64,000 nucleotides of DNA. It comes from an uncultured Clostridia bacterium (GTDB taxonomy: Bacteria > Bacillota > Clostridia > Lachnospirales > Anaerotignaceae). The stretch is from contig CALWGF010000004.1 of the NCBI GenBank assembly GCA_944379995.1, positions 1 to 64,000 of the forward strand. Reading direction: 5' to 3'. Shown in pieces: positions 38,393 through 47,929 of this stretch (position 1 is its first letter; each line of letters opens with the position of its first letter). The position numbers and the translations under genes were made by a program. The notes under the pieces are model-generated. The model ran no database searches. It was not told the DNA's origin and saw only the letters and a program-made list of their open reading frames with translations.

Positions 38393-40969
38393 TTATGCAT
38401 TTTTTCCACAACACTGTTTGTATTTAAGACCACTACCACAAGGACAAGGGTCATTTCTTCCTATTTTTTCTTCTGCACGTTCGACAGGTTTTTTCTGAAG
38501 TGTATCATCTTTATTTGTAAACATCTGACGAGGTGCTTCCTGACGAATAGGCTCTGTTACTATTCTTATACGATAAAGTGTTTTAATAGTATCTATCTGT
38601 ATATTTTCACTCATTTCATTAAACATATCATATGCAGAATATTTATATTCAATAAGTGGGTCTCTTTGTGCATAAGCGTGAAGACCTATACCTTGACGCA
38701 TTTGGTCCATATCATCAATATGGTCCATCCATTTTTGGTCAATAACTCTTAAAAGTATAACTCTTTCAAGTTCTCTCATTTTTTCTTCATCGCCAATTTC
38801 TTGCTCTTTTAACTCATAAAGTTTTACAGCAAGTTTTTCAAGAACTTCTTTAAGTTTATCTTTAGTCATTGACTTAACATTTTCTTCTTTTATATTTACA
38901 AAGCCCATAGGAATAACAGCATTAATTTGTTCATTAAGCTCTTTCATATCCCAGTCCTCAGCGTACTGAACTTCACCAATACAGCTTTCAACTGTTCTAT
39001 TTATAAATTCCTTAATCATAGACATTATACTATCTCTTAAGTTTTCACCAAAAAGAACACGTCTTCTTTCACTATATATAAGTTCTCTTTGCTCATTCAT
39101 TACTTCATCATAATCAAGAAGATGTTTACGTATAGCAAAGTTATTACCTTCAACTTTTTTCTGTGCATTTTCTATTGCTTTTGAAAGCATAGCATGTTCA
39201 ATAGGGTCATCTTCCTGAAGTCCCATAGCATCAACAAGTTTCATTGTTTTTTCTGAACCAAAAAGACGCATAAGGTCATCTTCCATAGATATGAAGAAAC
39301 GTGACTCACCTTTATCTCCCTGACGACCGGAACGACCACGAAGCTGGTTATCAATACGTCTTGACTCATGTCTTTCTGTACCTATAATTTTAAGACCGCC
39401 AAGCTCCTCAACGCCTTCGCCAAGTTTAATGTCAGTACCACGACCAGCCATATTTGTTGCTATTGTAACAGCACCCATTTGTCCTGCAAGTGCAACAATT
39501 TCAGCTTCTTTTTCATGATATTTTGCATTAAGAACCTGATGACGTATGCCTTCTCTTTTAAGCATTTTACTTAATTGTTCTGATTTATCAATAGTAACAG
39601 TACCAACAAGAACTGGTTGTCCTTTTTCATGAGCTTCTATAACATCACGCACAACAGCTCTAAATTTAGCAGCTTCTGTACGATAAACAACATCATGCTT
39701 ATCTATTCTTTGTATAGGTTTATTTGTAGGAATTACTACAACATCAAGACCATAAATATTTCTAAATTCTGTTTCTTCTGTCTGAGCAGTACCTGTCATT
39801 CCGGCTTTCTTTTCATATTTATTAAAGAAGTTCTGGAATGTTACAGTTGCAAGAGTTTTGCTCTCACGTTTAACCTTAACATTTTCTTTTGCTTCAATAG
39901 CCTGATGAAGACCATCAGAATATCTTCTACCCGGCATAATACGTCCTGTAAATTCATCTACAATAAGTATTTCATCATCTTTTACAACATAATCTTTATC
40001 AAGATGCATATTGTAATTAGCTTTTAAGGCATTATTAATATGATGCTGAATTTCAAGATTTTCAGGGTCTGAAAGGTTTTCAACATTAAAGAATTTTTCA
40101 GCCTTTTTAACACCATCTTGAGTAAGAACAACAGATTTTGCTTTTTCGTCAACAACAAAATCTCCTTCTTCTTTTATTTCTTCTTTTAAAAGAGGATTAA
40201 GAGCGTCTTCCTCATTAAGTATACGACCTTTTTTAAGCATTTTTACAAATGCGTCAGCAACTTTATAAAGCTGTGTTGATTTATCACCACTACCAGAAAT
40301 AATAAGAGGCGTTCTTGCTTCGTCAATAAGAACAGAGTCAACCTCGTCAATTATTGCATATACAAGGTCACGCTGAACCATATCTTCACGACGAACAACC
40401 ATGTTATCACGAAGGTAGTCAAAACCAAGTTCATTATTTGTTGCATAAGTTATATCACAATTATAAGCCTCACGTCTTGCTTCCGGTTTCATATCATTTA
40501 ATATAACACCACAAGTAAGACCAAGGAAATTATAAATTTGACTCATTGTTTCGGCGTCACGTTTTGCAAGGTAATCATTTACTGTTACAACATGTACACC
40601 TCTACCTATAAGTGCATTAAGATATGCAGGAAGTGTAGCAACTAAAGTTTTACCTTCACCAGTTTTCATTTCTGAAATTCTTCCTTGATGAAGAACAATA
40701 CCACCTATAAGCTGTACACGGAAGTGACGCATACCTGTAACACGTTTTGATGCTTCTCTAACAACAGCAAAAGCTTCAGGCAAAATATTATCAAGGCTTT
40801 CGCCTTGTTCTTGAACTCTCTTTTTAAATTCATCTGTTTTTGCTTTAAGTTCTTCATCGGAAAGTTTTGAAATTTCCGCTTCAAGACTATCTATTTTATC
40901 TACAACGGGAATTATCTTTTTTATTTCCTTATCACTATAATTTCCAAAAATTTTTTCTAAAAGTCCCAC
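38393..40969 (-). CDS. secA: preprotein translocase ATPase SecA
   Basis: This 858-residue motor drives proteins through SecYEG. It has Walker [15 protein letters not shown], the [19 protein letters not shown]alker B block, the second nucleotide-binding domain ([16 protein letters not shown]), the helical scaffold and the C-terminal zinc tail [14 protein letters not shown]. It starts with GTG, with GAGGAGG upstream. Gene order hpf, secA, prfB is common in Firmicutes. Confidence 0.98.
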   Translation of the reverse strand: MGLLEKIFGNYSDKEIKKIIPVVDKIDSLEAEISKLSDEELKAKTDEFKKRVQEQGESLDNILPEAFAVVREASKRVTGMRHFRVQLIGGIVLHQGRISEMKTGEGKTLVATLPAYLNALIGRGVHVVTVNDYLAKRDAETMSQIYNFLGLTCGVILNDMKPEARREAYNCDITYATNNELGFDYLRDNMVVRREDMVQRDLVYAIIDEVDSVLIDEARTPLIISGSGDKSTQLYKVADAFVKMLKKGRILNEEDALNPLLKEEIKEEGDFVVDEKAKSVVLTQDGVKKAEKFFNVENLSDPENLEIQHHINNALKANYNMHLDKDYVVKDDEILIVDEFTGRIMPGRRYSDGLHQAIEAKENVKVKRESKTLATVTFQNFFNKYEKKAGMTGTAQTEETEFRNIYGLDVVVIPTNKPIQRIDKHDVVYRTEAAKFRAVVRDVIEAHEKGQPVLVGTVTIDKSEQLSKMLKREGIRHQVLNAKYHEKEAEIVALAGQMGAVTIATNMAGRGTDIKLGEGVEELGGLKIIGTERHESRRIDNQLRGRSGRQGDKGESRFFISMEDDLMRLFGSEKTMKLVDAMGLQEDDPIEHAMLSKAIENAQKKVEGNNFAIRKHLLDYDEVMNEQRELIYSERRRVLFGENLRDSIMSMIKEFINRTVESCIGEVQYAEDWDMKELNEQINAVIPMGFVNIKEENVKSMTKDKLKEVLEKLAVKLYELKEQEIGDEEKMRELERVILLRVIDQKWMDHIDDMDQMRQGIGLHAYAQRDPLIEYKYSAYDMFNEMSENIQIDTIKTLYRIRIVTEPIRQEAPRQMFTNKDDTLQKKPVERAEEKIGRNDPCPCGSGLKYKQCCGKNA

Positions 40970-41201
40970 TTAAAGACCTCCTCAAACATACTTTTATCAT
41001 TCTTAATAGTTTAACAGATACTACCTTATATATGCAATATAAAAATATATAAAAGGTACTATATTAACAAATTCTTAACTATTTATACGAAAAAAATTTA
41101 TTTTTGTTCTACTAAAAATATATTTATAATATATCCAAATATATTATAGTTTTAAACATATTAGAGTCATAATATAATTACACATAAAAACATATATTTT
41201 T

Positions 41202-41660
41202 TTATAAATTTTTTGTCATTATAAAATTTTCAATAATTATATTATTTCTATTAATAAACTGTTTTTTTACTACTTTATAACCTCTTTTTTCAAAAAATGG
41301 AATAGCTGTTATTGAAACATGTGAATAGAACTTACAAACTCCATTTTTCAAAATATATTCTTCCACATTTTCAATAAGTTTTTTACCTATACCTTGATTT
41401 TGAAAATCTTTATGAACATACAATCTATCTATATATCCTTCATTATCACAATCACAAAAACCTTTTATTATTCCATTATCTTCAAATACAATAGAATAAT
41501 GTTTTAAAAGTGATTTATTCCATAAATTTTTATCTATATTTTCTGGTGCCCAAACATTAACTTGTTTTTGTGTATAATCTTTTATATTTATAAAATGTAC
41601 TGTGTCATAAAAAAGCTTTATTATACTACTCAAATCTTTTTCTTCATATTCTCTTATCAT
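41202..41660 (-). CDS. GNAT-family N-acetyltransferase
   Basis: This 152-residue protein has the GNAT fold with the acetyl-CoA motif VHKDFQNQGIGKKLIENVEEYI and the C-terminal ITAIPFFEKRGYKVVKKQF. It resembles YafP/ElaA-like small acetyltransferases; the substrate is unknown. It lies between hpf and secA with its own ribosome binding site (ATGGAGG). The 230 bases downstream, before secA, are AT-rich and show nothing distinct. Confidence 0.85.
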   Translation of the reverse strand: MIREYEEKDLSSIIKLFYDTVHFINIKDYTQKQVNVWAPENIDKNLWNKSLLKHYSIVFEDNGIIKGFCDCDNEGYIDRLYVHKDFQNQGIGKKLIENVEEYILKNGVCKFYSHVSITAIPFFEKRGYKVVKKQFINRNNIIIENFIMTKNL

Positions 41661-41720
41661 AAAACCTCCATAAATATTAAATTCAATAGCTATTTAATTT
41701 TTATTTATTACAAATAAAAA

Positions 41721-41741
41721 AGTGCCGGTATAACCGGCACT
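41721..41741 (-). terminator. terminator of hpf
   Basis: AGTGCCGGT-ata-ACCGGCACT followed on the minus strand by a T-run. Confidence 0.88.
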
Positions 41742-41753
41742 AAAATTCAATTA

Positions 41754-42296
41754 TTAATATTCTGGTTCAATAAGACCATAAGAACCATCTTTTCTTCTAT
41801 AAACAACATTTACATCATCTGTTTCACCATTTCTGAATACAAAGAAACTATGTCCAATAAGTTCCATCTGCATAACAGCTTCTTCAGCGTCCATAGGGCG
41901 AAGCTCGAAATGTTTAACTTTTTCAATTTTATATAAAGGTGACTCATCAAGAACATCTTCTGAAACTGGTACAGCCTCATATTCAGCTTTAAAAGAAGCA
42001 TCTCTTTTCATTTTTGAACGAAGACGTTTTTTATATTTAACAATCTGACCTTCCAAAATATCAACAACGCTATCAACAGCAGCCATCATATCGGCATCTC
42101 CTGATTCAGCACGTATAATTCTTTTGCCCATAGGAATTGTTACTTCTACAATTGTTTCAAGTTTCTGAGATTCGAAAGTAACAACAGCCTCTGCGTCAGC
42201 AGGGAAGAGTTTTTCTATTCTATCAAGTTTAGCAGAAACTTTTTCTCTTGTTCTTTCACCGATGTCAATGTTTTTTCCTTTGATGTTGTAACGCAT
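41754..42296 (-). CDS. hpf: ribosome hibernation promoting factor, long form
   Basis: This 180-residue protein has the S30AE domain (about 1-100, MRYNIKGKNIDIGERTREKVSAKLDRIEKLF) that occupies the decoding centre, and a C-terminal dimerisation domain (about 120-180, IEKVKHFELRPMDAEEAVMQMELIGHSFFVFRN). The long form joins two ribosomes into 100S particles. The ATG of MRYNIK is chosen because GGAG lies 9 bases upstream. Confidence 0.97.
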   Translation of the reverse strand: MRYNIKGKNIDIGERTREKVSAKLDRIEKLFPADAEAVVTFESQKLETIVEVTIPMGKRIIRAESGDADMMAAVDSVVDILEGQIVKYKKRLRSKMKRDASFKAEYEAVPVSEDVLDESPLYKIEKVKHFELRPMDAEEAVMQMELIGHSFFVFRNGETDDVNVVYRRKDGSYGLIEPEY

Positions 42297-42705
42297 ACAA
42301 AACAACTCCTTCCAGTAGCTGTAATATACAGCTTGAAAAATATATATTTAAAAACCTTTTGGTTTTTAACAGGCATTTTAAAAAACAATATTAAATTTTA
42401 TTTATAATAATATTATTCTACAAAATTTTGAAAACTCCTTCTTTAAAATAATATTTTTTTGTACAAGTCTATTTTTTTAGCAATATGCTTACTTTTAATC
42501 AAAAATTTATGTGCAAAATTATGTTTAATATTTATTTAACAAAAAATATTATATATTAACAAAATTATTGTTATTAACTGTTTTTTCAACAGATAAAACT
42601 GTGGATAATGTGTATAACTTTGTGCATAACCTTTTTTTAAAGGAATTTTACTTGTGGACAATAATATAATTTATAAACATAATTGTTAAATTTCTGTTAT
42701 TAACT
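42297..42705. other. AT-rich gap with a cluster of DnaA-box sequences
   Basis: This 409-base gap has no open frame of note. Between 42510 and 42661 it holds five matches to the DnaA box, all reading TTATNCACA-like on the minus strand: TTTTGCACA (42510-42518), TTATCCACA (42600-42608), TTATACACA (42609-42617), TTATGCACA (42621-42629) and TTGTCCACA (42653-42661). A very AT-rich tract (42519-42590) adjoins them. This looks like an origin or a DnaA-titration or regulation site; dnaA itself is not in the window. Confidence 0.65.
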
Positions 42706-43227
42706 TTATACAAATATTTCGTCATATACTTTCTTATATGCTCTGTATGTTGCTTCATCAAAGCATACCATATTTATAATTTCAATAGTTTTATCATTTT
42801 CCATAAATTCTTTTATGGTTTTTATAGCAATTTCTGCTGCTTTTTCAACAGGAAATCTATAAACCCCTGTACTTATAGAAGGAAAAGAAATACTTGTTAT
42901 TTCATTTTCTACTGCAAGTTTAAGAGAATTTTCATAACAATTTTTTAAAAGTTCATATTCACCTTTATCTCCACCACGCCATATAGGTCCCGGAGTATGT
43001 ATTACATATTCTGCTTTTAATTTATAACCTGATGTTATTTTTGCCTCCCCTGTTTTACAGCCTCCCAAAAGTTCACATTCTTTTAAAAGTTCAGGACCAG
43101 CTGTTCTATGTATAGCACCATCAACTCCGCCACCACCTAAAAGAGATGTATTTGCTGCATTTACAATGGCTTGTGTATTCATTCGTGTAATATCGCCCTT
43201 TATAACAGAAAATCTTTTTTTATCCAT
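42706..43227 (-). CDS. macrodomain protein (MacroD-type ADP-ribose hydrolase)
   Basis: This 173-residue protein has the macrodomain motifs FSVIKGDITRMNTQAIVNAAN, LLGGGGVDGAIHRTAGPEL and FPSISTGVYRFPVEKAAEIA. Such proteins bind or remove ADP-ribose or O-acetyl-ADP-ribose. The start at MDKKRFSVIKGD follows AAGGAGGG; the frame is open 34 codons further upstream but without a site. It is monocistronic on the minus strand. Confidence 0.92.
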   Translation of the reverse strand: MDKKRFSVIKGDITRMNTQAIVNAANTSLLGGGGVDGAIHRTAGPELLKECELLGGCKTGEAKITSGYKLKAEYVIHTPGPIWRGGDKGEYELLKNCYENSLKLAVENEITSISFPSISTGVYRFPVEKAAEIAIKTIKEFMENDKTIEIINMVCFDEATYRAYKKVYDEIFV

Positions 43228-43360
43228 AAATACTCCCTCCTTTTTGCTTATGCATTTTAATTGTATACCTTTTTTAACATTCAGTAAATACGACTTTAAA
43301 TAAGTAAATTTTACAAAAAATACATTCATTTTTCGTGTAAATTTACTATAATACCCTGCT

Positions 43361-43386
43361 ACTTTAAATTGTTACACTTTAAATTG
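43361..43386 (+). repeat. direct repeat upstream of the TrpX-like operon promoter
   Basis: ACTTTAAATTG occurs twice (43361-43371 and 43376-43386), 15 bases apart from start to start, ending 10 bases before the -35 box. The position suits an activator site or an UP-like element. Confidence 0.5.
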
Positions 43387-43396
43387 CTAAATTTTA

Positions 43397-43425
43397 TTGA
43401 CATTAGTTTATAAGTGCAATAAAAT
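43397..43425 (+). promoter_or_regulatory. sigma-A promoter of the TrpXYZ-like operon
   Basis: TTGACA, 17 bases and TAAAAT lie about 45 bases before the binding-protein gene. The short leader leaves no room for a T-box or a large riboswitch. Confidence 0.82.
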
Positions 43426-43469
43426 AAAAGCCATAAAAATCTAATTTTTATATTTGGGGGTAATTAAAA

Positions 43470-44528
43470 ATGAAAAAATATTTAAAAAGAATTTGCTCTA
43501 TTGCTATTGTATCAGCTATGGCAATAACAATGGCAGCATGTGGAAATTCAAACTCAGAAACTACAAATAATGAACAATCAAGTACATCAACAAGTGATGA
43601 TGTTAAAAAAATAGGTATTCTTCAGCTTGTTGAACATGATGCTCTTGATAACACAAGAGAAGGTTTTATTGCTGCTCTTGCAGAAGAAGGTTTTGTTGAT
43701 GGTGAAAATATTGAAATTGACCTTCAAAATGCTCAAAATGACCAATCAAACCTTAAAACTATGAGTCAAAAATTTGTTAATGATGATGTAGACCTTATAT
43801 TTGCAATAGCAACTCCTGCTGCACAATCTGCTGCAACAGAAACAACAGAAATTCCTATTATAGGTTCTGCTATTACAAACTATGTTGAAGCTGGTCTTGT
43901 TGAGTCAGATGAAGCTCCTGGTAGTAATGTTACTGGTACAAGTGATAAAACACCTGTAAAAGAACAATTTGACCTTTTAAAAGAAATACTTCCTGATGTT
44001 CAAACAGTAGGTATACTTTATAATTCAAGTGAGGTAAATTCTGAAATTCAAACTAATTATGCAAAATCAGCTGCTGAGGATTTAGGTCTTAAATATGAAA
44101 TTGGAACAGTAACAAGCACAAACGATATTTCACAGGTTGTTCAATCAATAGTTGGAAAAGTTGATGCTATATATGTTCCTACTGATAACACATTTGCTTC
44201 TGCTATGCCACTTGTTGCTTCTGTAACAGATGAGGCAAAAATACCTGTTATATGTGGTGAAAATGGTATGGTTGCTGGCGGTGGTCTTGCAACATTAGGT
44301 ATTGACTATTACAAACTTGGCGAACAGACAGGAAAAATGGCAGCTAAAATATTAAATGGTGAAGACCCTGCAACAATGCCTATTGAATATTCAGATATTC
44401 AAGATATATGTATAAATCTTGATACAGCAAAAACAATAGGTGTTACAATTCCTGATACAGTTATGGAAAAAGCATCAATAGTAATTGAAAACGGTGAAAA
44501 AACAAAAGATACTACACAAATTAAATAA
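43470..44528 (+). CDS. ABC substrate-binding lipoprotein, TrpX-like family
   Basis: This 352-residue lipoprotein has a signal peptide ending at the lipobox ITMAAC (Cys near residue 24), a Ser/Thr-rich linker and the ABC_sub_bind fold (DDVKKIGILQLVEHDALDNTREGFIAAL; GSAITNYVEAGLVES). Family members include TrpX of streptococci, linked to tryptophan, but many are uncharacterised. It heads a three-gene importer operon. A hairpin with a T-run separates it from the permease gene. Confidence 0.88.
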   Translation: MKKYLKRICSIAIVSAMAITMAACGNSNSETTNNEQSSTSTSDDVKKIGILQLVEHDALDNTREGFIAALAEEGFVDGENIEIDLQNAQNDQSNLKTMSQKFVNDDVDLIFAIATPAAQSAATETTEIPIIGSAITNYVEAGLVESDEAPGSNVTGTSDKTPVKEQFDLLKEILPDVQTVGILYNSSEVNSEIQTNYAKSAAEDLGLKYEIGTVTSTNDISQVVQSIVGKVDAIYVPTDNTFASAMPLVASVTDEAKIPVICGENGMVAGGGLATLGIDYYKLGEQTGKMAAKILNGEDPATMPIEYSDIQDICINLDTAKTIGVTIPDTVMEKASIVIENGEKTKDTTQIK

Positions 44529-44536
44529 TGTTTTTT

Positions 44537-44567
44537 AACCTATCCGATATAAAATATCGGATAGGTT
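44537..44567 (+). terminator. intra-operon terminator after the binding-protein gene
   Basis: AACCTATCCGATAT-aaa-ATATCGGATAGGTT is a perfect 14-bp stem followed by TTAATAT. Partial readthrough would give excess binding protein over permease and ATPase. Confidence 0.75.
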
Positions 44568-44605
44568 TTAATATATAAAAGATATACAGAACAGGTGGAA
44601 ATTTT

Positions 44606-45526
44606 ATGGAGTTAATATCATTAGGTACTTTTTTAAATGCAGTATCTCAAGGTCTTTTATGGTCGATACTTGCCATGGGTGTTTATATAACATATAGAAT
44701 ACTTGACTTTGCCGACCTTACAACAGAAGGAAGTTTTCCTCTTGGTGCTGCTGTTGACGCAATGCTTATAATAAACGGTACAAATCCTTTTGTAGCTACT
44801 TTTGCATCATTTATTATAGGTCTTGTAGCAGGTCTTGTAACAGGACTTTTAAATACAAAACTTAAAATTCCTGGACTTTTAAGTGGTATTCTTGTTATGA
44901 CAGGTCTTTATTCTGTAAACTTAAGAATTATGGGAAAAGCAAACCTTCCCCTTCTTAAACAACCTACAATAATAACAACTGTTACAGATATGGGAATTTC
45001 AAACTCAAATGCAATTATGCTTGTAGGTATAGTGTCAGTAGTAATAATAATATTACTTCTTGTACTTCTTTTTGCAACAGAATTTGGTTTTGCATTAAGA
45101 GCAACAGGAAATAACCCTAAAATGATAAGTGCTTTAGGTGTAAACACAGATATAATGATTATCATTGGACTTATGATAAGTAACGGTCTTATATCTCTTT
45201 CAGGTGGTATAATAGCACAGTATAATGGTTATGCAGATGCTGGTATGGGTACAGGTACAATAGTTATTGGTCTTGCTTCTGTTATAATTGGTGAAGTTAT
45301 ATTCGGTAAAACATCAATATTTAGAAGTCTTATTTCTGTTGTACTTGGTTCAATACTTTATCGTATAATAATAGCTTTTGTACTTGAAAATGGTCTTCAA
45401 CCAACAGACCTTAAACTTATATCATCAATAGTACTTGCAATATGTCTTTTCCTTCCTGTTGTTAAGGAAAAAATGTTTGCAAAAAAATCTATTAAAAATA
45501 TGAATGGAGGTGCCAACAATGCTTAA
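44606..45526 (+). CDS. ABC permease, TrpY-like
   Basis: This 306-residue permease of the branched-chain family (BPD_transp_2) has about nine helices, with YRILDFADLTTEGSFPLGAAV at the start and LRATGNNPKMISALGVNT as the ATPase-contact loop. It is the membrane channel for the lipoprotein encoded before it. Its end overlaps the ATPase gene by 8 bp. Confidence 0.88.
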   Translation: MELISLGTFLNAVSQGLLWSILAMGVYITYRILDFADLTTEGSFPLGAAVDAMLIINGTNPFVATFASFIIGLVAGLVTGLLNTKLKIPGLLSGILVMTGLYSVNLRIMGKANLPLLKQPTIITTVTDMGISNSNAIMLVGIVSVVIIILLLVLLFATEFGFALRATGNNPKMISALGVNTDIMIIIGLMISNGLISLSGGIIAQYNGYADAGMGTGTIVIGLASVIIGEVIFGKTSIFRSLISVVLGSILYRIIIAFVLENGLQPTDLKLISSIVLAICLFLPVVKEKMFAKKSIKNMNGGANNA

Positions 45527-46313
45527 ATTAACAAATATAACAAAAACTTTTGAACCGGGCACCTTAAATGAAAAAAAGGCTCTTAAAGGTATAAGTCTTG
45601 ATATGAAAGAGTCAGATTTTATAACAATAATTGGTGGTAATGGTGCTGGAAAATCAACACTTTTAAATGCAATAGCAGGAATGTTTATTACAGACTCTGG
45701 AAAAATAGAAATTGACGGAAATGATGTTACAAATCTTCCGGAACATAAAAGAGCAAAATACATAGGTAGAGTTTTTCAAGATACAAGAATGGGTACTGCT
45801 TCTGGTATGACAATAGAAGAAAATATGGCTATGGCATACAGACGTGGAAAACATCGTACTTTAAGAAAAGGTATTACAAAAGCTGAACGTGATTTTTATC
45901 GTGAACATTTAAAAATGCTTGATTTAGGATTAGAAGATAGACTTACAACAAAAACAGGTCTTCTTTCTGGTGGTCAGCGTCAGGCTCTTACACTTCTTAT
46001 GGCAACAATGACAAAACCTAAACTTCTTCTTCTTGATGAGCATACAGCAGCTCTTGACCCAAAAACAGCTAAAAAAGTTCTTGAACTTACAAAAAAAATT
46101 ATAGCTGAAGATAAACTTACAGCACTTATGATTACACATAACATGCGTGATGCTTTAAAACATGGTAACAGGCTTGTAATGCTTGATAAAGGTAAAATTA
46201 TAATAGACCTTTCAGAAGAACAGAAAAAAAATCTTCAAGTAAGCGACCTTTTAAGTATGTTTGAAAAAGCAAGCGGTGACAGTATGACTAATGACCGTAT
46301 GCTTCTTGGATAA
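45519..46313 (+). CDS. ABC ATPase, TrpZ-like
   Basis: This 264-residue ATPase has Walker A GGNGAGKST, Q-loop RVFQDTRMGT, signature LSGGQRQALTLLMA, Walker B LLLLDEHTAALDP and switch His in ITHNMRDAL. The start at MLKLTNITKTF follows GGAGG in the end of the permease gene. A terminator follows at 46343. Confidence 0.9.
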   Translation: MLKLTNITKTFEPGTLNEKKALKGISLDMKESDFITIIGGNGAGKSTLLNAIAGMFITDSGKIEIDGNDVTNLPEHKRAKYIGRVFQDTRMGTASGMTIEENMAMAYRRGKHRTLRKGITKAERDFYREHLKMLDLGLEDRLTTKTGLLSGGQRQALTLLMATMTKPKLLLLDEHTAALDPKTAKKVLELTKKIIAEDKLTALMITHNMRDALKHGNRLVMLDKGKIIIDLSEEQKKNLQVSDLLSMFEKASGDSMTNDRMLLG

Positions 46314-46342
46314 TTAAAATATTTAAAAATAATTAAAAATAA

Positions 46343-46371
46343 AAAGGTATTGATAATACATCAATACCTTT
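46343..46371 (+). terminator. terminator of the TrpXYZ-like operon
   Basis: AAAGGTATTGAT and ATCAATACCTTT pair and a T-run follows. The GNAT gene begins only 16 bases later, so some readthrough may serve it. Confidence 0.85.
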
Positions 46372-46387
46372 TTTTGAGGGTATAAAA

Positions 46388-46963
46388 ATGAAAATAAGAT
46401 TTTTAGAAGAAAAAGACATAAAAAGAATAATCGAAATATATTCATATTATATAGAAAATACAACAATAACATTTGAATATACTGTTCCTTCATATAATGA
46501 ATTTAAAGAAAGGTTTTTTAATATACAAAAACAATTTCCCTTTATAGTTTATGAAGAAAACGGAATTATATATGGCTATGCATATGCATCTGACCACCAT
46601 GAAAGAGCAGCATATAAATGGAATTGTGAATTTTCAATATATATTGATAAAAACTATTTAGGTAAAGGTGTAGGAGTAATTTTATATAATGCTCTTGAAG
46701 AAATAGTAAAACTTCAAGGATATTATAATGTATATTCATTGATTACAGTACCTAATGAAAGAAGTTTTGCTTTACACAAAAAAACAGGTTTTAAATTAGA
46801 ATGTATACACGAAAATACAGGTTTTAAAAATGGAAATTGGATAGGTGTATCAGAATGGATAAAACCTTTAAGAAAGTATTCAAATCCTACTGATTTTCCC
46901 ATTTCTATAAATAATATTAAAAAATCAGATTTAGATAATATTTTAAAAAAATATTCAAAATAA
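46388..46963 (+). CDS. GNAT acetyltransferase, phosphinothricin acetyltransferase-like
   Basis: This 191-residue protein follows the PAT pattern: IRFLEEKDIKRIIEIYSYYIENTTITFEYTVPS, then YGYAYASDHHERAAYKWNCEFSIYIDKNYLGKGVG (acetyl-CoA site) and NERSFALHKKTGFK. Relatives acetylate amino acids or analogues; the tail of about 25 residues is unusual. The true substrate is unknown. Confidence 0.85.
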   Translation: MKIRFLEEKDIKRIIEIYSYYIENTTITFEYTVPSYNEFKERFFNIQKQFPFIVYEENGIIYGYAYASDHHERAAYKWNCEFSIYIDKNYLGKGVGVILYNALEEIVKLQGYYNVYSLITVPNERSFALHKKTGFKLECIHENTGFKNGNWIGVSEWIKPLRKYSNPTDFPISINNIKKSDLDNILKKYSK

Positions 46964-46990
46964 AAAACAGACTATAAATAGTCTGTTTTT
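46963..46990. terminator. bidirectional terminator
   Basis: AAAAACAGACTAT-aa-ATAGTCTGTTTTT lies between the converging GNAT and rex genes. Confidence 0.88.
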
Positions 46991-46992
46991 TA

Positions 46993-47712
46993 TTATTCAT
47001 CTTCATCTGTATCATTATCTTTTACTTTTTCACTAACACCATGAAGCTTATGATGTGAAAGAACATCATTTTCTTCACTATACATTTCATTAATCTTATA
47101 TAAAAGAGTCATAAGACTGTCTGTAAGATGCACATTTTCAACAATAACATCATCTGGAACTTGAAGGTCGACATGTGAGAAATTCCACATACCTTTAACA
47201 CCCCAACTTGCAAGGTCGTTAGCAACTTTTGATGCATGTGCTCTTGGAAGTGTAAGTATTGCAACATCAACATGATTGTTTTTTACAAACTCCTCCATAT
47301 AGTCAACATCATAAACTTCAATACCTCTTATAGTCATACCAACAAGTCTTGGATTAACATCAAACACAGCTTTTATAACAAAACCTCTTTTTTCAAAATT
47401 TGTATAATTAACAAGTGCCTGACCGATATTTCCTCCACCAACTACAATAAGATTATACATTCTGTCAAGTCCAAGTATCTTTTTAATTTCATTATAAAGA
47501 TATTCAACATTATAGCCATAACCTTGCTGTCCAAACCCCCCAAAATTGTTTAAGTCCTGACGAATTTGAGAAGCTGTGATATTCATTTTTACACTAAGTT
47601 CCTTTGAGGATATTCTTGTAATATCGCTCTCAAGTAAATCACCTAAATATCTGTAATATCTAGGTAATCTATTTATTACTGCTGCTGAAATTTTTTTATC
47701 ATTGTTCTCCAT
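46993..47712 (-). CDS. rex: redox-sensing transcriptional repressor Rex
   Basis: This 239-residue repressor has an N-terminal winged helix (about 1-75, VINRLPRYYRYLGDLLES; RISSKELSVKMNITASQIRQDLNNFGGFGQQG) and a Rossmann domain (GGGNIGQALVNY) that senses the NADH/NAD+ ratio. The acidic C-terminal tail of about 25 residues is longer than usual. Rex represses fermentation and respiration genes at low NADH, which fits an anaerobe. Confidence 0.96.
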   Translation of the reverse strand: MENNDKKISAAVINRLPRYYRYLGDLLESDITRISSKELSVKMNITASQIRQDLNNFGGFGQQGYGYNVEYLYNEIKKILGLDRMYNLIVVGGGNIGQALVNYTNFEKRGFVIKAVFDVNPRLVGMTIRGIEVYDVDYMEEFVKNNHVDVAILTLPRAHASKVANDLASWGVKGMWNFSHVDLQVPDDVIVENVHLTDSLMTLLYKINEMYSEENDVLSHHKLHGVSEKVKDNDTDEDE

Positions 47713-47747
47713 AATATCAAAACTCCTTTTGAACCCACTCTATGTTT

Positions 47748-47777
47748 AGTATAACACTTATGATATTTTATTGTCAA
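47748..47777 (-). promoter_or_regulatory. sigma-A promoter of rex
   Basis: On the minus strand TTGACA, 18 bases and TATACT lie about 40 bases before the rex start. Confidence 0.75.
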
Positions 47778-47929
47778 TGATATACTGAATTGTATCATTT
47801 TAAACGAAAATTATATTATTTTTATATAAAATAAAATTATTATACTTCTGTTTTACTAATGGTTAATTGTACATATACACTTTTTTTGATATTATATATT
47901 AAGTAAAAAAATTAACAGGGGGTAATGAA

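Noticed and set aside
39617..40027. 136-codon plus-strand frame inside secA
   Set aside because: Phe/Ile/Tyr/Asn-rich composition with no start signal, antisense to a conserved gene.
43228..43469. T-box or tryptophan leader before the TrpX-like operon
   Set aside because: The promoter leaves a leader of only about 40 bases and there is no AGGGTGG-type T-box sequence.
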